This document shows positions 17,460-27,592 of a DNA stretch of 64,000 nucleotides, one piece after another. The position numbers and the translations under genes are program-made. The DNA is from Skermanella mucosa. GTDB taxonomy: Bacteria > Pseudomonadota > Alphaproteobacteria > Azospirillales > Azospirillaceae. The notes below the pieces were generated by a model that did no database searches, was not told where the DNA came from, and saw only the letters and a list, made by a program, of their open reading frames with translations. Position 1 is the first letter of the stretch. The number at the start of each line of letters is the position of its first letter. Location of the stretch: the NCBI RefSeq assembly GCF_016765655.2, contig NZ_CP086106.1:3468501-3532500 (forward strand), given 5' to 3'.

Positions 17460-17723
17460 AGACGCTTACCCCCTGCAGTTCCTTGACTTACCGGATGGCG
17501 CCGGGCCATCGGCCCCATTGGATTGCACAACGGCGCGCCCTGCGCCAGTGTTCCGGCAAGGCCGAACGCCTGATCGGCATCATCGATGTGCGGCGAACCA
17601 AGCAAGTCAGGAAACGACTCCAAGGACGGGTCGAGAGAAATTATTTCCCGTTTATTATTAAATTAATCAAACTTTCGCCTATAAGGCATCATTCGACACA
17701 TAGATCGGTCCGGCAGCCGAAGC

Positions 17724-18276
17724 ATGGATTTTACCGCACCTGATTTGATCGCCGCCCTCGCGGCTTGCCGTGATTCCAAGCTGATCTCGGACCGCGCCAC
17801 TGCCCATAATTTCACTTGGGACCAGCGCATAAGCGCCGAGCGCGTGGCGGCCTTCGAAGCATCCGCCACCTTTCCGGTAGCCCCTACGCCACCAGGGTTG
17901 CGCGACGCCTATCGCAGCTATTTCAGCGGGCATGTGGAATGGGATCCTGACGAGCCTCCCGGCCATACTTTCCAGAGCGTGAACGACGACGCCGGGCTTC
18001 TTCACCTGCCGGAACAACGAATCAGGCTGGTCCGCATGGAAAAGATCAAACCGACCCTCGACACGGCGGGGTTTACCGCCGACCAGCTCGGGCGGGCGGC
18101 GGCTCCCGCAGCAGCCATGCGGCGACGGCGCGGTATGGACGGCCTAGACGGCGGCTCGCGGTACCCCCCGCGATGCCGACGCGATCGCGGACGATCTGCC
18201 CGCGATCGGCGACGCCATCACCAATGTCCTGCGCCAGACCCTCCGCATCGCGACCGCCCTGCCGGTCGCCGCCTGA
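17724..18276 (+). pseudogene. Unrecognised gene, probably degraded
   Basis: An ATG at 17724 opens a reading frame (MDFTAPDLIAALAACRDSKL...) that looks coding for about 140 residues, then becomes arginine-rich nonsense after about 18,150. In another frame the stretch 18,175-18,276 reads as a good C-terminus (DADAIADDLPAIGDAITNVL, ending ATALPVAA, TGA), but that frame carries a TAG just upstream. I read this as two remnants joined by deletion or frameshift rather than one intact gene. No family is recognised for either part. A 112-residue opposite-strand frame covers the same DNA and is less convincing. Confidence 0.35.
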
Positions 18277-18291
18277 ACGGTCGGGCCGGCC

Positions 18292-19971
18292 CTACTTCTT
18301 GCCCAACGCCTGCTGCCGGAGGGCGGACAGGGTCGTGCGGGTGCTGATCACCTCCGGGTCCATGCGCAGCTCGATCACCGCCGCCTTGCCTGACGCCACC
18401 GCCGCCTCGAACGCCGGGGCGAAGTCCTCCGTCCGCTCGACGGCGGCGCCGAAGGCCCCGTAGCTTTGGGCCAATGCCGCGAAGTCGGGGTTGGTCAGGG
18501 CGGTGGCGCTGACGCGGCCGGGATAGTTCTTCTCCTGGTGCATGCGGATGGTGCCGAACATGCCGTTGTTGAATACCAGGATGATCGGGGCGGAGCCGGT
18601 GTGCATGGCGGTCGCCAGCTCCTGCCCGGTCATCATGAAGCCGCCGTCGCCGACATAGCTGACGACCATGCGCTCGGGATGGACCAGCTTGGCGGCGACC
18701 GCGGCAGGGACCGAGTAGCCCATGGCGCCGCTGGTCGGGCCGAGCTGCCGGCCGGGACGGCGGTAGGTCAGGAAACGCTGCGCCCAGCCGGAGAAGTTGC
18801 CGGCATCGATCGTGACGATGGCATCGGCCGGCAGCCGGTCGCGCAGCCAGACCGAGACCGCGCCAAGGTCCAGCGCGCCGTCGTAAGGCGCCGGCTTCAG
18901 CCACTCCAGGAAGTCGCGCCGGCCGGCTTCGGCCCAGGCCCGCCAGCGGTCGGACTTCACGGGTTCCAGGCGGGCCAGCGCCGCGGCGAAGGCCGCCGGA
19001 CCGGACTGGATCGGCAGGTCGGGCCGGAACACCCGGCCCAGTTCCTCGGCGGAGGCGTGGACATGGACCAGGGTCTGGCGCGTTTCCGGCAGGTCGATCA
19101 GCTCGTAGCCCTGGGTCGTCATCTCGCCCAGCCGGGCGCCGATCACCAGCAGCAGGTCGGATTCCCGGACGCGGGCCAGCAGCTTCGGGTTCGGGCCTGT
19201 CCCTAGGTCGCCGATCCAGGACGGGCTGGTGTTGTCCAAAACGTCCTGGCGGCGGAACGAGGAACAGACCGGCAGGCGGGAGGCCTCGGCGAAGCGCTTC
19301 AGGTCGGCGCAGGCCTTGTCGGTCCAGCCGCTGCCGCCCACCAGGACCAGCGGCCGCTCGGATGCCGCCAGCAGGTCGGCGACCCGTGCCAGGTCGTCGG
19401 CGCCGGGATGGGCCTGAACCTCCGTGTACCGGCCGGTAGGCGGGACGGCGACGCGGTCGCGCAGCATGTCTTCCGGCAGGGCCAGGACCACGGGGCCGGG
19501 CCGTCCCGACGTGGCGACGTGGAAGGCGCGGCTGACGAATTCCGGGATGCGGGCGGCATCGTCGATCTGGGCCGCCCACTTGGCGACCGGCGAGAACATG
19601 CGGCGGTAGTCGATTTCCTGGAACGCCTCGCGCTCCGCCTGGTCGCGCGCCACCTGGCCGACGAACAGGATCATCGGCGTGGAGTCCTGCATGGCGGTAT
19701 GGACGCCGATCGAGGCGTTGCAGGCGCCGGGTCCTCTGGTGACGAAGCAGATGCCCGGCCTTCCGGTCAGCTTGCCGGCCGCCTCGGCCATGTTGGCCGC
19801 CCCGCCCTCCTGCCGGCAGGTGACCAGATCGATGTCGGGAGCGTCGTGGAAGGCGTCGAGCACGTCCAGGTAGCTTTCGCCCGCGACGCAGAACGCCCGG
19901 TCGGTGCCATGGACGCGTAGCGAATCGACGAGGATCTGCCCACCTGAACGGGGCTTGGAAGTGCTCGACAT
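18292..19971 (-). CDS. Thiamine pyrophosphate-dependent enzyme, acetolactate synthase-like
   Basis: A 559-residue ThDP enzyme with the three standard domains: N-terminal PYR domain (FCVAGESYLDVLDAFHD; catalytic Glu in TCRQEGGAANMAEAAG), central domain (about 190-330), and C-terminal PP domain with the Mg-ThDP motif GDGGFMMTGQELA ending in FNNGMFGTIR. The family includes acetolactate synthase, glyoxylate carboligase, benzoylformate decarboxylase and oxalyl-CoA decarboxylase. Without a regulatory subunit gene nearby it is probably a catabolic paralogue rather than the biosynthetic IlvB. Transcribed alone; substrate undetermined. Confidence 0.87.
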   Translation of the reverse strand: MSSTSKPRSGGQILVDSLRVHGTDRAFCVAGESYLDVLDAFHDAPDIDLVTCRQEGGAANMAEAAGKLTGRPGICFVTRGPGACNASIGVHTAMQDSTPMILFVGQVARDQAEREAFQEIDYRRMFSPVAKWAAQIDDAARIPEFVSRAFHVATSGRPGPVVLALPEDMLRDRVAVPPTGRYTEVQAHPGADDLARVADLLAASERPLVLVGGSGWTDKACADLKRFAEASRLPVCSSFRRQDVLDNTSPSWIGDLGTGPNPKLLARVRESDLLLVIGARLGEMTTQGYELIDLPETRQTLVHVHASAEELGRVFRPDLPIQSGPAAFAAALARLEPVKSDRWRAWAEAGRRDFLEWLKPAPYDGALDLGAVSVWLRDRLPADAIVTIDAGNFSGWAQRFLTYRRPGRQLGPTSGAMGYSVPAAVAAKLVHPERMVVSYVGDGGFMMTGQELATAMHTGSAPIILVFNNGMFGTIRMHQEKNYPGRVSATALTNPDFAALAQSYGAFGAAVERTEDFAPAFEAAVASGKAAVIELRMDPEVISTRTTLSALRQQALGKK

Positions 19972-20136
19972 GACCTATCCTGGAAGTGACGGAACCGTTT
20001 GCGAAGGGCTGGGAGTTTCGATCCCTCCGCCCGGCTTGTCAACGCCGCCCCCATAACCCTATTGCATTCCGGCGTGCCCGGCGCTTATCTCCCCGCTGAC
20101 CCAGCCACAACTGAAGCCACCGGGGAGGGTTCCCGA

Positions 20137-20367
20137 ATGGTCAAACTGACACGCGATCAGGTCATCCAGATCTGCGGCCGCCTGGACGACATGCGCATAG
20201 CCAGCATCATCGGCACCGGGGCGACGGCGGCCGAGCTCACCGAGGCCCGGACGTGGCTCGCATCGGACGACTATCTCGGCGGCGATCTCGGCAAGTCGGC
20301 GAACGGACGCGTCGCCCGGCTGGTCGAGCTGCTGCGCACGGACGAGGCCGAGTGGGACGACCGCTGA
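20137..20367 (+). CDS. Small hypothetical protein, 76 aa
   Basis: The start at 20137 is chosen because GGGGAGGG precedes it; the frame upstream is open but without coding character. The product MVKLTRDQVIQICGRLDDMR... is acidic and mostly helical, with ATAAELTEARTWLASDDYLG in the middle and LVELLRTDEAEWDDR at the end. No family is recognised. Such short helical proteins are frequent in Azospirillum-like genomes. It is alone between the ThDP enzyme and ialB. Confidence 0.65.
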   Translation: MVKLTRDQVIQICGRLDDMRIASIIGTGATAAELTEARTWLASDDYLGGDLGKSANGRVARLVELLRTDEAEWDDR

Positions 20368-20391
20368 GGGCCGGGAGCCGAGGGCCGAGAG

Positions 20392-20910
20392 CTAGCCGGC
20401 CTTGCGTTGCTCCAGGGCCTTGAACGCGTTGGTGAAGCCTTTGAACGAGATCTGCGCCGCGATCCGCTGGTCGGGCGGGATCTTGAAGGCCACGACGCCG
20501 CGCGTGCCATTGCGGAACATGGTCAGCACCTGGTCCCGCAGGGTGGCCCGGACGAGGCAGAAGTTGGGATTGCACTCCTGGATCGGCATTTCCAAGGCCG
20601 GGCGGGCGTCGATCTGGAGCACCATGCCCGCTTCCTTGACCGCCTGGGGCGCCAGGTTGAAACCCAGCGACGGCGTGTCGACACCGGGCCGGAAATAGAC
20701 GGCCACGCTCAGCAGCCCCAGGTTGGTCTCGCTCGACACCACGTTCTGGGTGATGATGCATTTCGGCAGGCCTTCCGGGGCACGGTCGGCGCATTGCAGC
20801 TTCCAGTCTTCGAACCGCTTCTCCTCCGCGGCATCGGCCGGGCCGGCGGCGGCGAAGGCCGCCAGGGCGAGCAGGGCGGCGCCGAAACGGGACCGGATCT
20901 TCGGAACCAT
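20392..20910 (-). CDS. Invasion-associated locus B (IalB) family protein
   Basis: A 172-residue exported protein: signal peptide to about residue 27 (LLALAAFAAAGPADA), then the IalB core. Hallmarks are RFEDWKLQCADRA, GLPKCIITQNVV, LQIDARPALEMPIQECNPNF with CLVRA, and MFRNGTRGVVAFKIPPDQRI. Four Cys residues (two pairs) fit periplasmic disulfides. IalB was named in Bartonella for erythrocyte invasion, but the family is widespread in free-living alphaproteobacteria and its general role is unknown. Single gene. Confidence 0.87.
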   Translation of the reverse strand: MVPKIRSRFGAALLALAAFAAAGPADAAEEKRFEDWKLQCADRAPEGLPKCIITQNVVSSETNLGLLSVAVYFRPGVDTPSLGFNLAPQAVKEAGMVLQIDARPALEMPIQECNPNFCLVRATLRDQVLTMFRNGTRGVVAFKIPPDQRIAAQISFKGFTNAFKALEQRKAG

Positions 20911-21045
20911 GCAAATCCTCCTTGAAGCGCCCGCGGGTCAGGGGCGCCGGCGATGCCTGCCGGCACGATAGGCGCTGGACCCGCGGCTGGACAGAACCCA
21001 TAGTTCGAGTGACATGGTGCACGCAACGTTTAAGGTGAGCGGCCG

Positions 21046-22740
21046 GTGGCGATTAATCGGACTTTGTCGGGATGCGCGGGCGCCGCGCTCGCTCTCTCCC
21101 TTGGTCTCGGGCTGGGTTTCGGTTCGGGATCGGCGGCGCTGGCCGCGAAGGACGAACTGGTGATCGGCGCGGTGCAGTTCCCCGGCACGTTCCATCCCAG
21201 CATCGACGCCATGGCGACCAAGAGCTACATCCTGGGCGCCGCACGCCGGCCCTTCACCACCTTCGACCAGGACTGGAAGCTGATCTGCCTGCTCTGCACC
21301 GAGCTGCCCAGCCTGGAGAAGGGCACGGCGGTCGAGGTGACCCGGCCGGACGGCACGCGGGCGATCGACGCCACTTTCACCATCCAGCCCGGCGCCACCT
21401 GGGGCGACGGCAAGCCGCTGACCACCCGCGACGTGCTGTTCACCTGGGAGGTCGGGCGCCACCCCCTGAGCGGCGTCACCAACGCCCAGCTCTTCTCCAA
21501 GGACATCGTCGGCATCACCGCCGTGGACGACAAGACCTTCACCGTCCACTGGGACAAGTACCGGTGCAGCTACGATTCGATCAACGACCTGCTGGTACTG
21601 CCGGAACACCTGGAACGCCCCGTATTCGAGGCCGATCCAGCCCAGTACCGCAACCGGACGCTCTACGACACCGATCGCACCAATCCGGGCCTCTATTTCG
21701 GCCCCTACAGGATCAGCCGTGTCGAATCCGGCGCCTACGTGGTGCTGGAGCCGAACCCGACCTGGTGGGGGGAGAAGCCCGGCTTCGGGCGGATCGTGGT
21801 CCGGACCATCGAGAACACCTCGGCGATGGAGGCCAACCTGCTGTCCGGGGAGGTCGATTACGTCGCCGGCGAGGTCGGGCTGTCGATCGAGCAGGCGCTC
21901 GCCTTCGAGAAGCGCCACGGCCAGCGGTTCAAGGTCGTCTACCAGCCGGGGCTGTTCTTCGAGCATATCGACCTGAACCTCGACAACCCGATCCTGGCGG
22001 ACGTGCGGGTCCGCCGGGCGCTGCTGACGGCGATCGACCGGGACGCCATCTCCCGCCAGCTGTTCGGCGGCAAGCAGCCGGTGGCCCATACCGGGGTCAA
22101 TCCGCTGGACCGCTATTACAGCGAGGACTTCACCCGCTACCCGTTCGACCCGGCCGCCGCCGTGAAGCTGCTGGAGGAGGCGGGCTGGACCGAGCTGCGC
22201 GGGGGCGTCCGGCACGACGCCGCCGGCCGGCGGCTGAGTTTGGAATTCCAGTCCACCGCCGGCAACCGGACGCGCGAGCTGGTCCAGCAGGTTCTCCAAG
22301 AACAGTGGCGCAAGGTCGGCGTCGAGGTCAGGATCAACAACCAGCCGGCCCGCGTGCTGTTCGGGGAGACCCTGCGCGAGCGCAGGTTCCCGGCCATGGC
22401 GATGTTCGCGTGGCTGAGCGCGCCCGAGAACATCCCGCGCACGATCCTGCATTCGACCATGATCCCGACGCCGGAGAACGGCTTTTCCGGCCAGAACTAT
22501 GTCGGGTTCCGCGACGCCGAGACCGACAGGATCATCGACGACCTGGAGGTGACCTGCGGCGAGGCCGAGGCGCGGCCCCTATGGACCCGGCTCCAGCAGA
22601 TCTACGCGGAGCAGCTGCCTGCCCTGCCCCTCTATTTCCGGTCGGACAGCTACATCATGCCCCCTTGGCTGGAAGGCGTGCGCCCGACCGGCCACCAGTA
22701 CCCCTCCACCCTGTGGATCGAGCAGTGGCGCTCGAAGTAA
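21046..22740 (+). CDS. ABC peptide-type transporter substrate-binding protein (family 5)
   Basis: A 564-residue SBP_bac_5 protein (DppA/OppA type). A Sec signal (GCAGAALALSLGLGLGFG, cleavage near ALAAKDEL) starts from a GTG at 21046. Typical segments: FTIQPGATWGDGKPLTTRDV, GLYFGPYRISRVESGAYVVL, NPTWWGEKPG, VRRALLTAIDRDAISRQLF and LVQQVLQEQWRKVGVEVRI. The ligand may be a peptide, opine, or other compound handled by this family. It heads an operon with a DppB- and a DppC-type permease. The ATPases are not in the cluster. Confidence 0.9.
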   Translation: MAINRTLSGCAGAALALSLGLGLGFGSGSAALAAKDELVIGAVQFPGTFHPSIDAMATKSYILGAARRPFTTFDQDWKLICLLCTELPSLEKGTAVEVTRPDGTRAIDATFTIQPGATWGDGKPLTTRDVLFTWEVGRHPLSGVTNAQLFSKDIVGITAVDDKTFTVHWDKYRCSYDSINDLLVLPEHLERPVFEADPAQYRNRTLYDTDRTNPGLYFGPYRISRVESGAYVVLEPNPTWWGEKPGFGRIVVRTIENTSAMEANLLSGEVDYVAGEVGLSIEQALAFEKRHGQRFKVVYQPGLFFEHIDLNLDNPILADVRVRRALLTAIDRDAISRQLFGGKQPVAHTGVNPLDRYYSEDFTRYPFDPAAAVKLLEEAGWTELRGGVRHDAAGRRLSLEFQSTAGNRTRELVQQVLQEQWRKVGVEVRINNQPARVLFGETLRERRFPAMAMFAWLSAPENIPRTILHSTMIPTPENGFSGQNYVGFRDAETDRIIDDLEVTCGEAEARPLWTRLQQIYAEQLPALPLYFRSDSYIMPPWLEGVRPTGHQYPSTLWIEQWRSK

Positions 22741-22765
22741 GGCCGCCGGGAATGGGCCGCCGCTG

Positions 22766-23734
22766 ATGCTGCGCTTCGTGGCTGTCCGGCTGCTGGAGGC
22801 GCTCGCCGTCCTGCTGATCATGTCGTTCCTGATCTATGGGCTGATCGGGCTGATGCCGGGCGACCCGATCGACCTGATGATCAACGCAGACCCGAACCTG
22901 ACGGCGGCGGATGCCGCGCGCCTGCGCGAGCTGTACGGCCTGGACCAGCCGATCTGGCAGCGCTACCTGAACTGGCTGGCCGCGGCGCTCCAGGGGGACC
23001 TGGGATATTCGCGGCTGTTCTCCCGCCCGGTGCCCGAAGTGCTGGCGCCGCGCCTGATGAACACCTTGCTGCTGCTGGGCATCTCGTTCGTGCTGTCGCT
23101 GGCGATCGCCATTCCACTGGGTGTCTTCGCCGCCCGGCGGCCCCATGGCGTTGCGGATACCGCGATCAATTTGGCCTGTTTTGCCGGGATCTCCGTGCCG
23201 CCGTTCTGGCTGGCGCTGCTGTTCATCATCCTGTTCGCTGTCGTGCTGGGGGTGCTGCCGGCCGGCGGGATGGCTCCGGTCGGCGGGACCGGCGGGCTGT
23301 GGGAGCGCCTGCCCTATCTGGTGATGCCGGTCGCCACCCTGACGCTGGTCAGCGTCGGCGGCTATACCCGCTTCGTCCGCGCCGCCGTGATCGAGCAGCT
23401 TCGGCAGGACTATATCCGCACCGCCCGCGCCAAGGGCGTGCCGGAGCGGTCCGTGGTCTGGCGCCATGCCCTGCGGAACGCCCTGATCCCGGTCGTCACC
23501 ATCGTGGCGCTCGGGTTCGGAACGCTGTTTTCCGGCGCGCTGGTGACGGAGACGATGTTCGCGTACCTGGGCATGGGCAAGCTGATCTATGACTCGATCC
23601 TGGGCAACGACTACAACATCGCCCTGGTCGGCCTGCTGCTCGCCACGGTGATGACGCTGGCCGGCAACCTCCTGGCGGACCTGGGCTATGCGGCACTCGA
23701 CCCCCGCATCACCTTCACCGAGACGCGCACGTGA
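22766..23734 (+). CDS. ABC peptide-type transporter permease, DppB-like
   Basis: A 322-residue inner-membrane permease. The first membrane helix (LLEALAVLLIMSFLIYGLIG) is followed by the family's periplasmic segment LMPGDPIDLMINADPNLT and LRELYGLDQPIWQRYLNWL. The ATPase-contact loop is QDYIRTARAKGVPERSVVWR followed by HALRNALIPVVTI. The stop overlaps the start of the DppC-like gene by 4 bp (GTGA), so the two are translationally coupled. Confidence 0.92.
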   Translation: MLRFVAVRLLEALAVLLIMSFLIYGLIGLMPGDPIDLMINADPNLTAADAARLRELYGLDQPIWQRYLNWLAAALQGDLGYSRLFSRPVPEVLAPRLMNTLLLLGISFVLSLAIAIPLGVFAARRPHGVADTAINLACFAGISVPPFWLALLFIILFAVVLGVLPAGGMAPVGGTGGLWERLPYLVMPVATLTLVSVGGYTRFVRAAVIEQLRQDYIRTARAKGVPERSVVWRHALRNALIPVVTIVALGFGTLFSGALVTETMFAYLGMGKLIYDSILGNDYNIALVGLLLATVMTLAGNLLADLGYAALDPRITFTETRT

Positions 23735-24618
23735 CGGCGTGGCGGCGCTTCCTGCGGTTTCCGGCAGCGGTCCTGAGCCTGGTGATCCTGGTGCTGCTGG
23801 CGGGGGCCGCCCTGGCGGCGCCGCTGATCGAATCGGCGCTGGGCGTCGATGCCAACGCGGTCAGCCTGTTCGACCGCTTCGCCCCGCCCTCCCCGCGGAA
23901 CTGGCTGGGCACCGACGAGCTGGGCCGCGACGTCCTGGTCAGGCTGCTGTATGGCGGCCGGGTGTCGCTGTTCGTCGGGCTTGCCGCCGCGGTGGCCTCC
24001 GCCGTGGTCGGGACGGTCGTCGGGCTGCTCGCCGGCTTCTTCGGCGGGCGGCTCGACGGGCTGCTGATGCGGGTGACCGACGGGGTGATCGCCTTGCCGC
24101 TGCTGCCCCTGCTGATCGTGCTGGCCGCCGTGGACCTGGGCAAGCTGGGAGTGCCGGCCGGGCTGGCGCAGTCCGATCAGGTCAGCCTCTACCGGATCAT
24201 CGTGATCGTCTCCCTGGCCGGCTGGACGACGGTGGCACGGCTGGTCCGCGGCGCCGCGCTGAGCGTCCGGCAGCGCGAATATGTCCGGGCGGCCACCGCG
24301 TTGGGGGCCGGGAACCTGCGGCTGATGCTGGTCCATGTCCTGCCCAATGTCGCTTCGCCCATCGTGGTCGCCACGACGCTGTCGGTCGGCAACATCATCC
24401 TGCTGGAATCGGTGCTGAGCTTCCTCGGCCTGGGCATCCAGCCGCCGCTGCCGAGCTGGGGCAACATGCTGACCAACGCGCAGGAGCTGATCTGGTCCGC
24501 GCCGATGCTGGCGATTTATCCAGGGCTGCTGATCTTCGTGACCGTGATCGCCTTCAATTTCGTCGGCGACGGCTTGCAGGACGCGCTGGATCCGCGGGCC
24601 GACGCTTCGCGGCGGTAA
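23731..24618 (+). CDS. ABC peptide-type transporter permease, DppC-like
   Basis: A 295-residue permease partner of the DppB-like protein. It has the DppC hallmarks: FAPPSPRNWLGTDELGRDVL, LYGGRVSLFVGLAAAVASAV, the ATPase-contact loop QREYVRAATALGAGNLRLML, and SFLGLGIQPPLPSWGNML. The GTG start overlaps the preceding stop codon. A normal system would continue with dppD and dppF ATPase genes; here a BCCT transporter follows after 112 bp. Confidence 0.92.
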   Translation: MTAWRRFLRFPAAVLSLVILVLLAGAALAAPLIESALGVDANAVSLFDRFAPPSPRNWLGTDELGRDVLVRLLYGGRVSLFVGLAAAVASAVVGTVVGLLAGFFGGRLDGLLMRVTDGVIALPLLPLLIVLAAVDLGKLGVPAGLAQSDQVSLYRIIVIVSLAGWTTVARLVRGAALSVRQREYVRAATALGAGNLRLMLVHVLPNVASPIVVATTLSVGNIILLESVLSFLGLGIQPPLPSWGNMLTNAQELIWSAPMLAIYPGLLIFVTVIAFNFVGDGLQDALDPRADASRR

Positions 24619-24730
24619 GGGTTTCTCGCTCCCGAATGCCTTTGGATTGACACTTTTCCGGCCCGGCAAACGTTGAGAGGCTTGAAGCTTCGGCGACAGT
24701 CGAGCCAGAGGGAAAAGGAGCGCGTCTGAT

Positions 24731-26707
24731 ATGGGGCGGAAGACGATCAATCCCCCTGTCTTCTGGGGAGCGAGCCTCATCATTGTGGCCTTGCTCGCAG
24801 TCGGCATCATCTATCCGAACGAGTCGGAGGAAATGTTCGCCTCCGTCCAGTCCTCGATCATCGAGGGATTCGGATGGCTTTATATCTTGTCCGTCGCGGC
24901 CTTCGTCTTCATTTGCATCTACCTGGCCTTGAGCCGGTCCGGCAACCTGAAGCTTGGCCCCGACGACTCCGAGCCGGATTTCAGCTATCCGTCCTGGATC
25001 GCCATGCTGTTCGCGGCGGGAATGGGCATCGGGCTGATGTTCTTCGCCGTGGCGGAGCCTATCCAGCACTATGCCACGCCGCCGGAAAGCGAGCCGCTGA
25101 CGATGGAGGCGGCGCGCGAGGCGATGGTGATCACCTTCGTCCATTGGGGCGTCCATGCCTGGGCGATCTACGCCATCGTCGGGCTGTCGCTGGCCTATTT
25201 CAGCTTCCGCTACAATCTGCCGCTGACGATCCGCTCCGGCCTCTATCCGCTGTTCAAGAACCGGATCAACGGGCCGATCGGCGACGCGGTGGACATCTTC
25301 GCGATCTGCGGGACTCTGTTCGGCATCGCGACGTCCCTGGGTTTCGGCGTGCTCCAGATAAATGCCGGTCTGAACTATCTGCTGGACTGGCCAGTCGGGC
25401 TGTCGGTGCAGATCCCGCTGATCGCCGTGATCACCGCCCTGGCGACGGTATCGGTCGTAACGGGGCTGGACGTCGGCATCCGCAGGCTGTCGGAGTTGAA
25501 CCTGATCTGCGCCATACTGCTGATGGTGTTCGTGCTGGCGGCCGGTCCGACGACCTTCCTGCTGAAGGCCTTCGTCCAGAACATCGGCACGTATCTGGAC
25601 CATTTCTTCATGAGGACCTTCACCCTCTATGCCTACGAGCCGCGCGGCTGGCTGAGTTCCTGGACGCTGTTCTACTGGGCCTGGTGGATCGCCTGGTCGC
25701 CCTTCGTCGGCATGTTCATCGCGCGGATCTCGCGCGGACGGACGGTGCGCCAGTTCATCGGCGGCGTGCTGTTCATCCCGACGGGCTTCTCGTTCCTGTG
25801 GATGACGGTGTTCGGCAATACCGCCATCTCGCTCGACATGGGCGTGGCGGCCGGGGCGATCACCCAGGCCGTCTCGGCGGACGTGTCGGTGGCGCTGTTC
25901 CAGTTCTTCACCTACCTGCCGCTGCCGTCCGTCACGTCCACCCTGGCGGTGCTGCTGGTGGCGATCTTCTTCGTCACCTCGTCGGACAGCGGATCCATGG
26001 TGATCGATACCATCGCGGCCGGCGGGGCCGAGAACACGCCGTTGTGGCAGCGGGTCTACTGGTGCTCCCTGGAGGGTATCGCGGCGGCACTGCTGCTGCT
26101 CGCCGGCGGGCTGACAGCGCTCCAGACCATGACGCTGATCAGCGCCCTGCCCTTCACCTTCATCATGATCATGCTGGCCGCCGGCCTGATCCGGGGAATG
26201 CAGGCGGACCTGGCCAGCGGCAGCACGGCTCCCGCCGCCGTGCCGGCCACGGGGCTGTCATGGCGCCAGCGGCTGGAACTGAGCCTGCATACTCCCCATC
26301 GCGACGACGTCGCCCGGTTCCTGACCGGCACCGTGTCGCCGGCGCTGGAGATGGTCGCCCAGGAGATGCGGGGACGCGGCCTGACCGTGACGGTGGGCGC
26401 CGACGGGGACGACGGCATCGCGCTGACCGTCCCGGCGACGGAGGTCAGGAGCTTCGTCTACGGCGTACGGCCGATACGGCAGCTCCTGCCGGCCTATACG
26501 GCGGCGGAGGCGGCCTCGACCGAGGAGCGGCGGCCGCACAGCTGGGCGGCGCGGACCTTCTTCTCGGACGGAAGCCGGGGATACGACGTGATGGGCTTCA
26601 CCCGCGACCAGATCGTCAGCGACGTGGTGGCGCAGTACGAACGCTACCAGGCGCTGACCCAGTCGAAGGCGACCGCGCTCTACATCACGTCGCCCGATCC
26701 GGCATAG
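24731..26707 (+). CDS. BCCT-family betaine/carnitine/choline transporter
   Basis: A 658-residue secondary transporter with twelve predicted membrane segments. The substrate site and family motifs are visible: [40 protein letters not shown], the BCCT signature [17 protein letters not shown], and [20 protein letters not shown]. The first helix starts near residue 10 and there is a long hydrophilic C-terminal tail from about residue 500, a region that in BetP/BetT-type carriers senses osmotic stress. It takes up glycine betaine, choline or a related quaternary amine driven by Na+ or H+. Single gene, with a large hairpin just after the stop. Confidence 0.92.
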   Translation: MGRKTINPPVFWGASLIIVALLAVGIIYPNESEEMFASVQSSIIEGFGWLYILSVAAFVFICIYLALSRSGNLKLGPDDSEPDFSYPSWIAMLFAAGMGIGLMFFAVAEPIQHYATPPESEPLTMEAAREAMVITFVHWGVHAWAIYAIVGLSLAYFSFRYNLPLTIRSGLYPLFKNRINGPIGDAVDIFAICGTLFGIATSLGFGVLQINAGLNYLLDWPVGLSVQIPLIAVITALATVSVVTGLDVGIRRLSELNLICAILLMVFVLAAGPTTFLLKAFVQNIGTYLDHFFMRTFTLYAYEPRGWLSSWTLFYWAWWIAWSPFVGMFIARISRGRTVRQFIGGVLFIPTGFSFLWMTVFGNTAISLDMGVAAGAITQAVSADVSVALFQFFTYLPLPSVTSTLAVLLVAIFFVTSSDSGSMVIDTIAAGGAENTPLWQRVYWCSLEGIAAALLLLAGGLTALQTMTLISALPFTFIMIMLAAGLIRGMQADLASGSTAPAAVPATGLSWRQRLELSLHTPHRDDVARFLTGTVSPALEMVAQEMRGRGLTVTVGADGDDGIALTVPATEVRSFVYGVRPIRQLLPAYTAAEAASTEERRPHSWAARTFFSDGSRGYDVMGFTRDQIVSDVVAQYERYQALTQSKATALYITSPDPA

Positions 26708-26727
26708 GGAGGCCGAAGACCGGATAG

Positions 26728-26783
26728 AGCGAAGCGGCACCCGACACCCACTCTCCGGTTTTGTCGGCTGCCGCTTCGCTTTG
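26728..26783. terminator. Large hairpin between the BCCT gene and queC, likely bidirectional terminator
   Basis: AGCGAAGCGGCA pairs perfectly with TGCCGCTTCGCT at 26769-26780, and an inner CCGACA/TGTCGG extends the stem. Only a short T-poor tail follows (TTGG), so a true Rho-independent mechanism is uncertain, but its place between two converging genes fits transcription termination. Confidence 0.5.
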
Positions 26784-26846
26784 GCAGACCTGCGGAGCTT
26801 CACGGCAAGGCGGAGACCGTCACGGCGTGGAAGGCGGCTTCCGCCA

Positions 26847-27554
26847 TCATCCCCGGAGGGAGGCCTGATAGCGGCCCCATCCCGCGGAGCGCAGTTCGCA
26901 GGCCGGGCAGGTGCCGCAGCCGTAGCCCCAATCGTGCCGGGTGGCGCGGTCGCCGAGGTAGCATGTATGGGTGTCCTCGACGATCAGGTCCACCAGCGCC
27001 CGGCCGCCGAGCCGGTCGGCCATTTCCCATGTCGCCGCCTTGTCGATCCACATCAGGGGCGTGTGGACGACGAAGCGCTGGTCCATGCTGAGGTTCAGGG
27101 TGACCTGGAGCGACTTCAGCGTGTCGTCCCGGCAGTCCGGGTAGCCGGAATAATCCGTCTCGCACATCCCGCCGACCAAGTGCCTGATGCCGCGGCGGTA
27201 GGCCACCGCCGACGCGAAGGTGAAGAACAGCAGGTTGCGGCCGGGCACGAAGGTGCTGGGCAACCCGTTCTCCTGGTAACGGATTTCCGCCTCGCCCGTC
27301 AGCGCGGTGTCGCTGACGGCGCCCAGGACGGACAGGTCCAGCATGTGGTCGTCGCCCAGGCGGGCGCTCCAGTCCGGCATCCGGGAAGCGAGTTCTTCGC
27401 GGAAGCGTGTCCTGCATTCCAGCTCGACCCGGTGGCGCTGGCCATAGTCGAACCCGATGGTTTCCACATGGGCGAAGCGGTCCAGGGCCCAGGCGAGGCA
27501 GGTCGCGGAATCCTGCCCGCCGGAGAACAGTACCAGCGCCTTTTCGTCCGTCAT
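26847..27554 (-). CDS. queC: 7-cyano-7-deazaguanine synthase (QueC)
   Basis: Converts 7-carboxy-7-deazaguanine to preQ0 with ATP and ammonia in queuosine synthesis. The 235-residue product has the PP-loop ATP motif [11 protein letters not shown] near the N-terminus, the family segments [12 protein letters not shown] and [15 protein letters not shown], and the C-terminal zinc-binding cysteines C...CGTCPAC in [20 protein letters not shown]. The ATG at 27554 has GGGGGA upstream; the frame extends further but without coding character. It lies 38 bp downstream of queE on the same strand, so the two form an operon. queD and queF/tgt are elsewhere. Confidence 0.95.
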   Translation of the reverse strand: MTDEKALVLFSGGQDSATCLAWALDRFAHVETIGFDYGQRHRVELECRTRFREELASRMPDWSARLGDDHMLDLSVLGAVSDTALTGEAEIRYQENGLPSTFVPGRNLLFFTFASAVAYRRGIRHLVGGMCETDYSGYPDCRDDTLKSLQVTLNLSMDQRFVVHTPLMWIDKAATWEMADRLGGRALVDLIVEDTHTCYLGDRATRHDWGYGCGTCPACELRSAGWGRYQASLRG

Positions 27555-27592
27555 GCTTCCCCCGGAAATGTCTGAGATGGTGGCTGCGGCGC

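Noticed and set aside
17679-18017. 112-residue minus-strand frame opposite the unrecognised gene at 17724
   Set aside because: No family and no ribosome site; the plus-strand frame is slightly better supported, though neither is certain.
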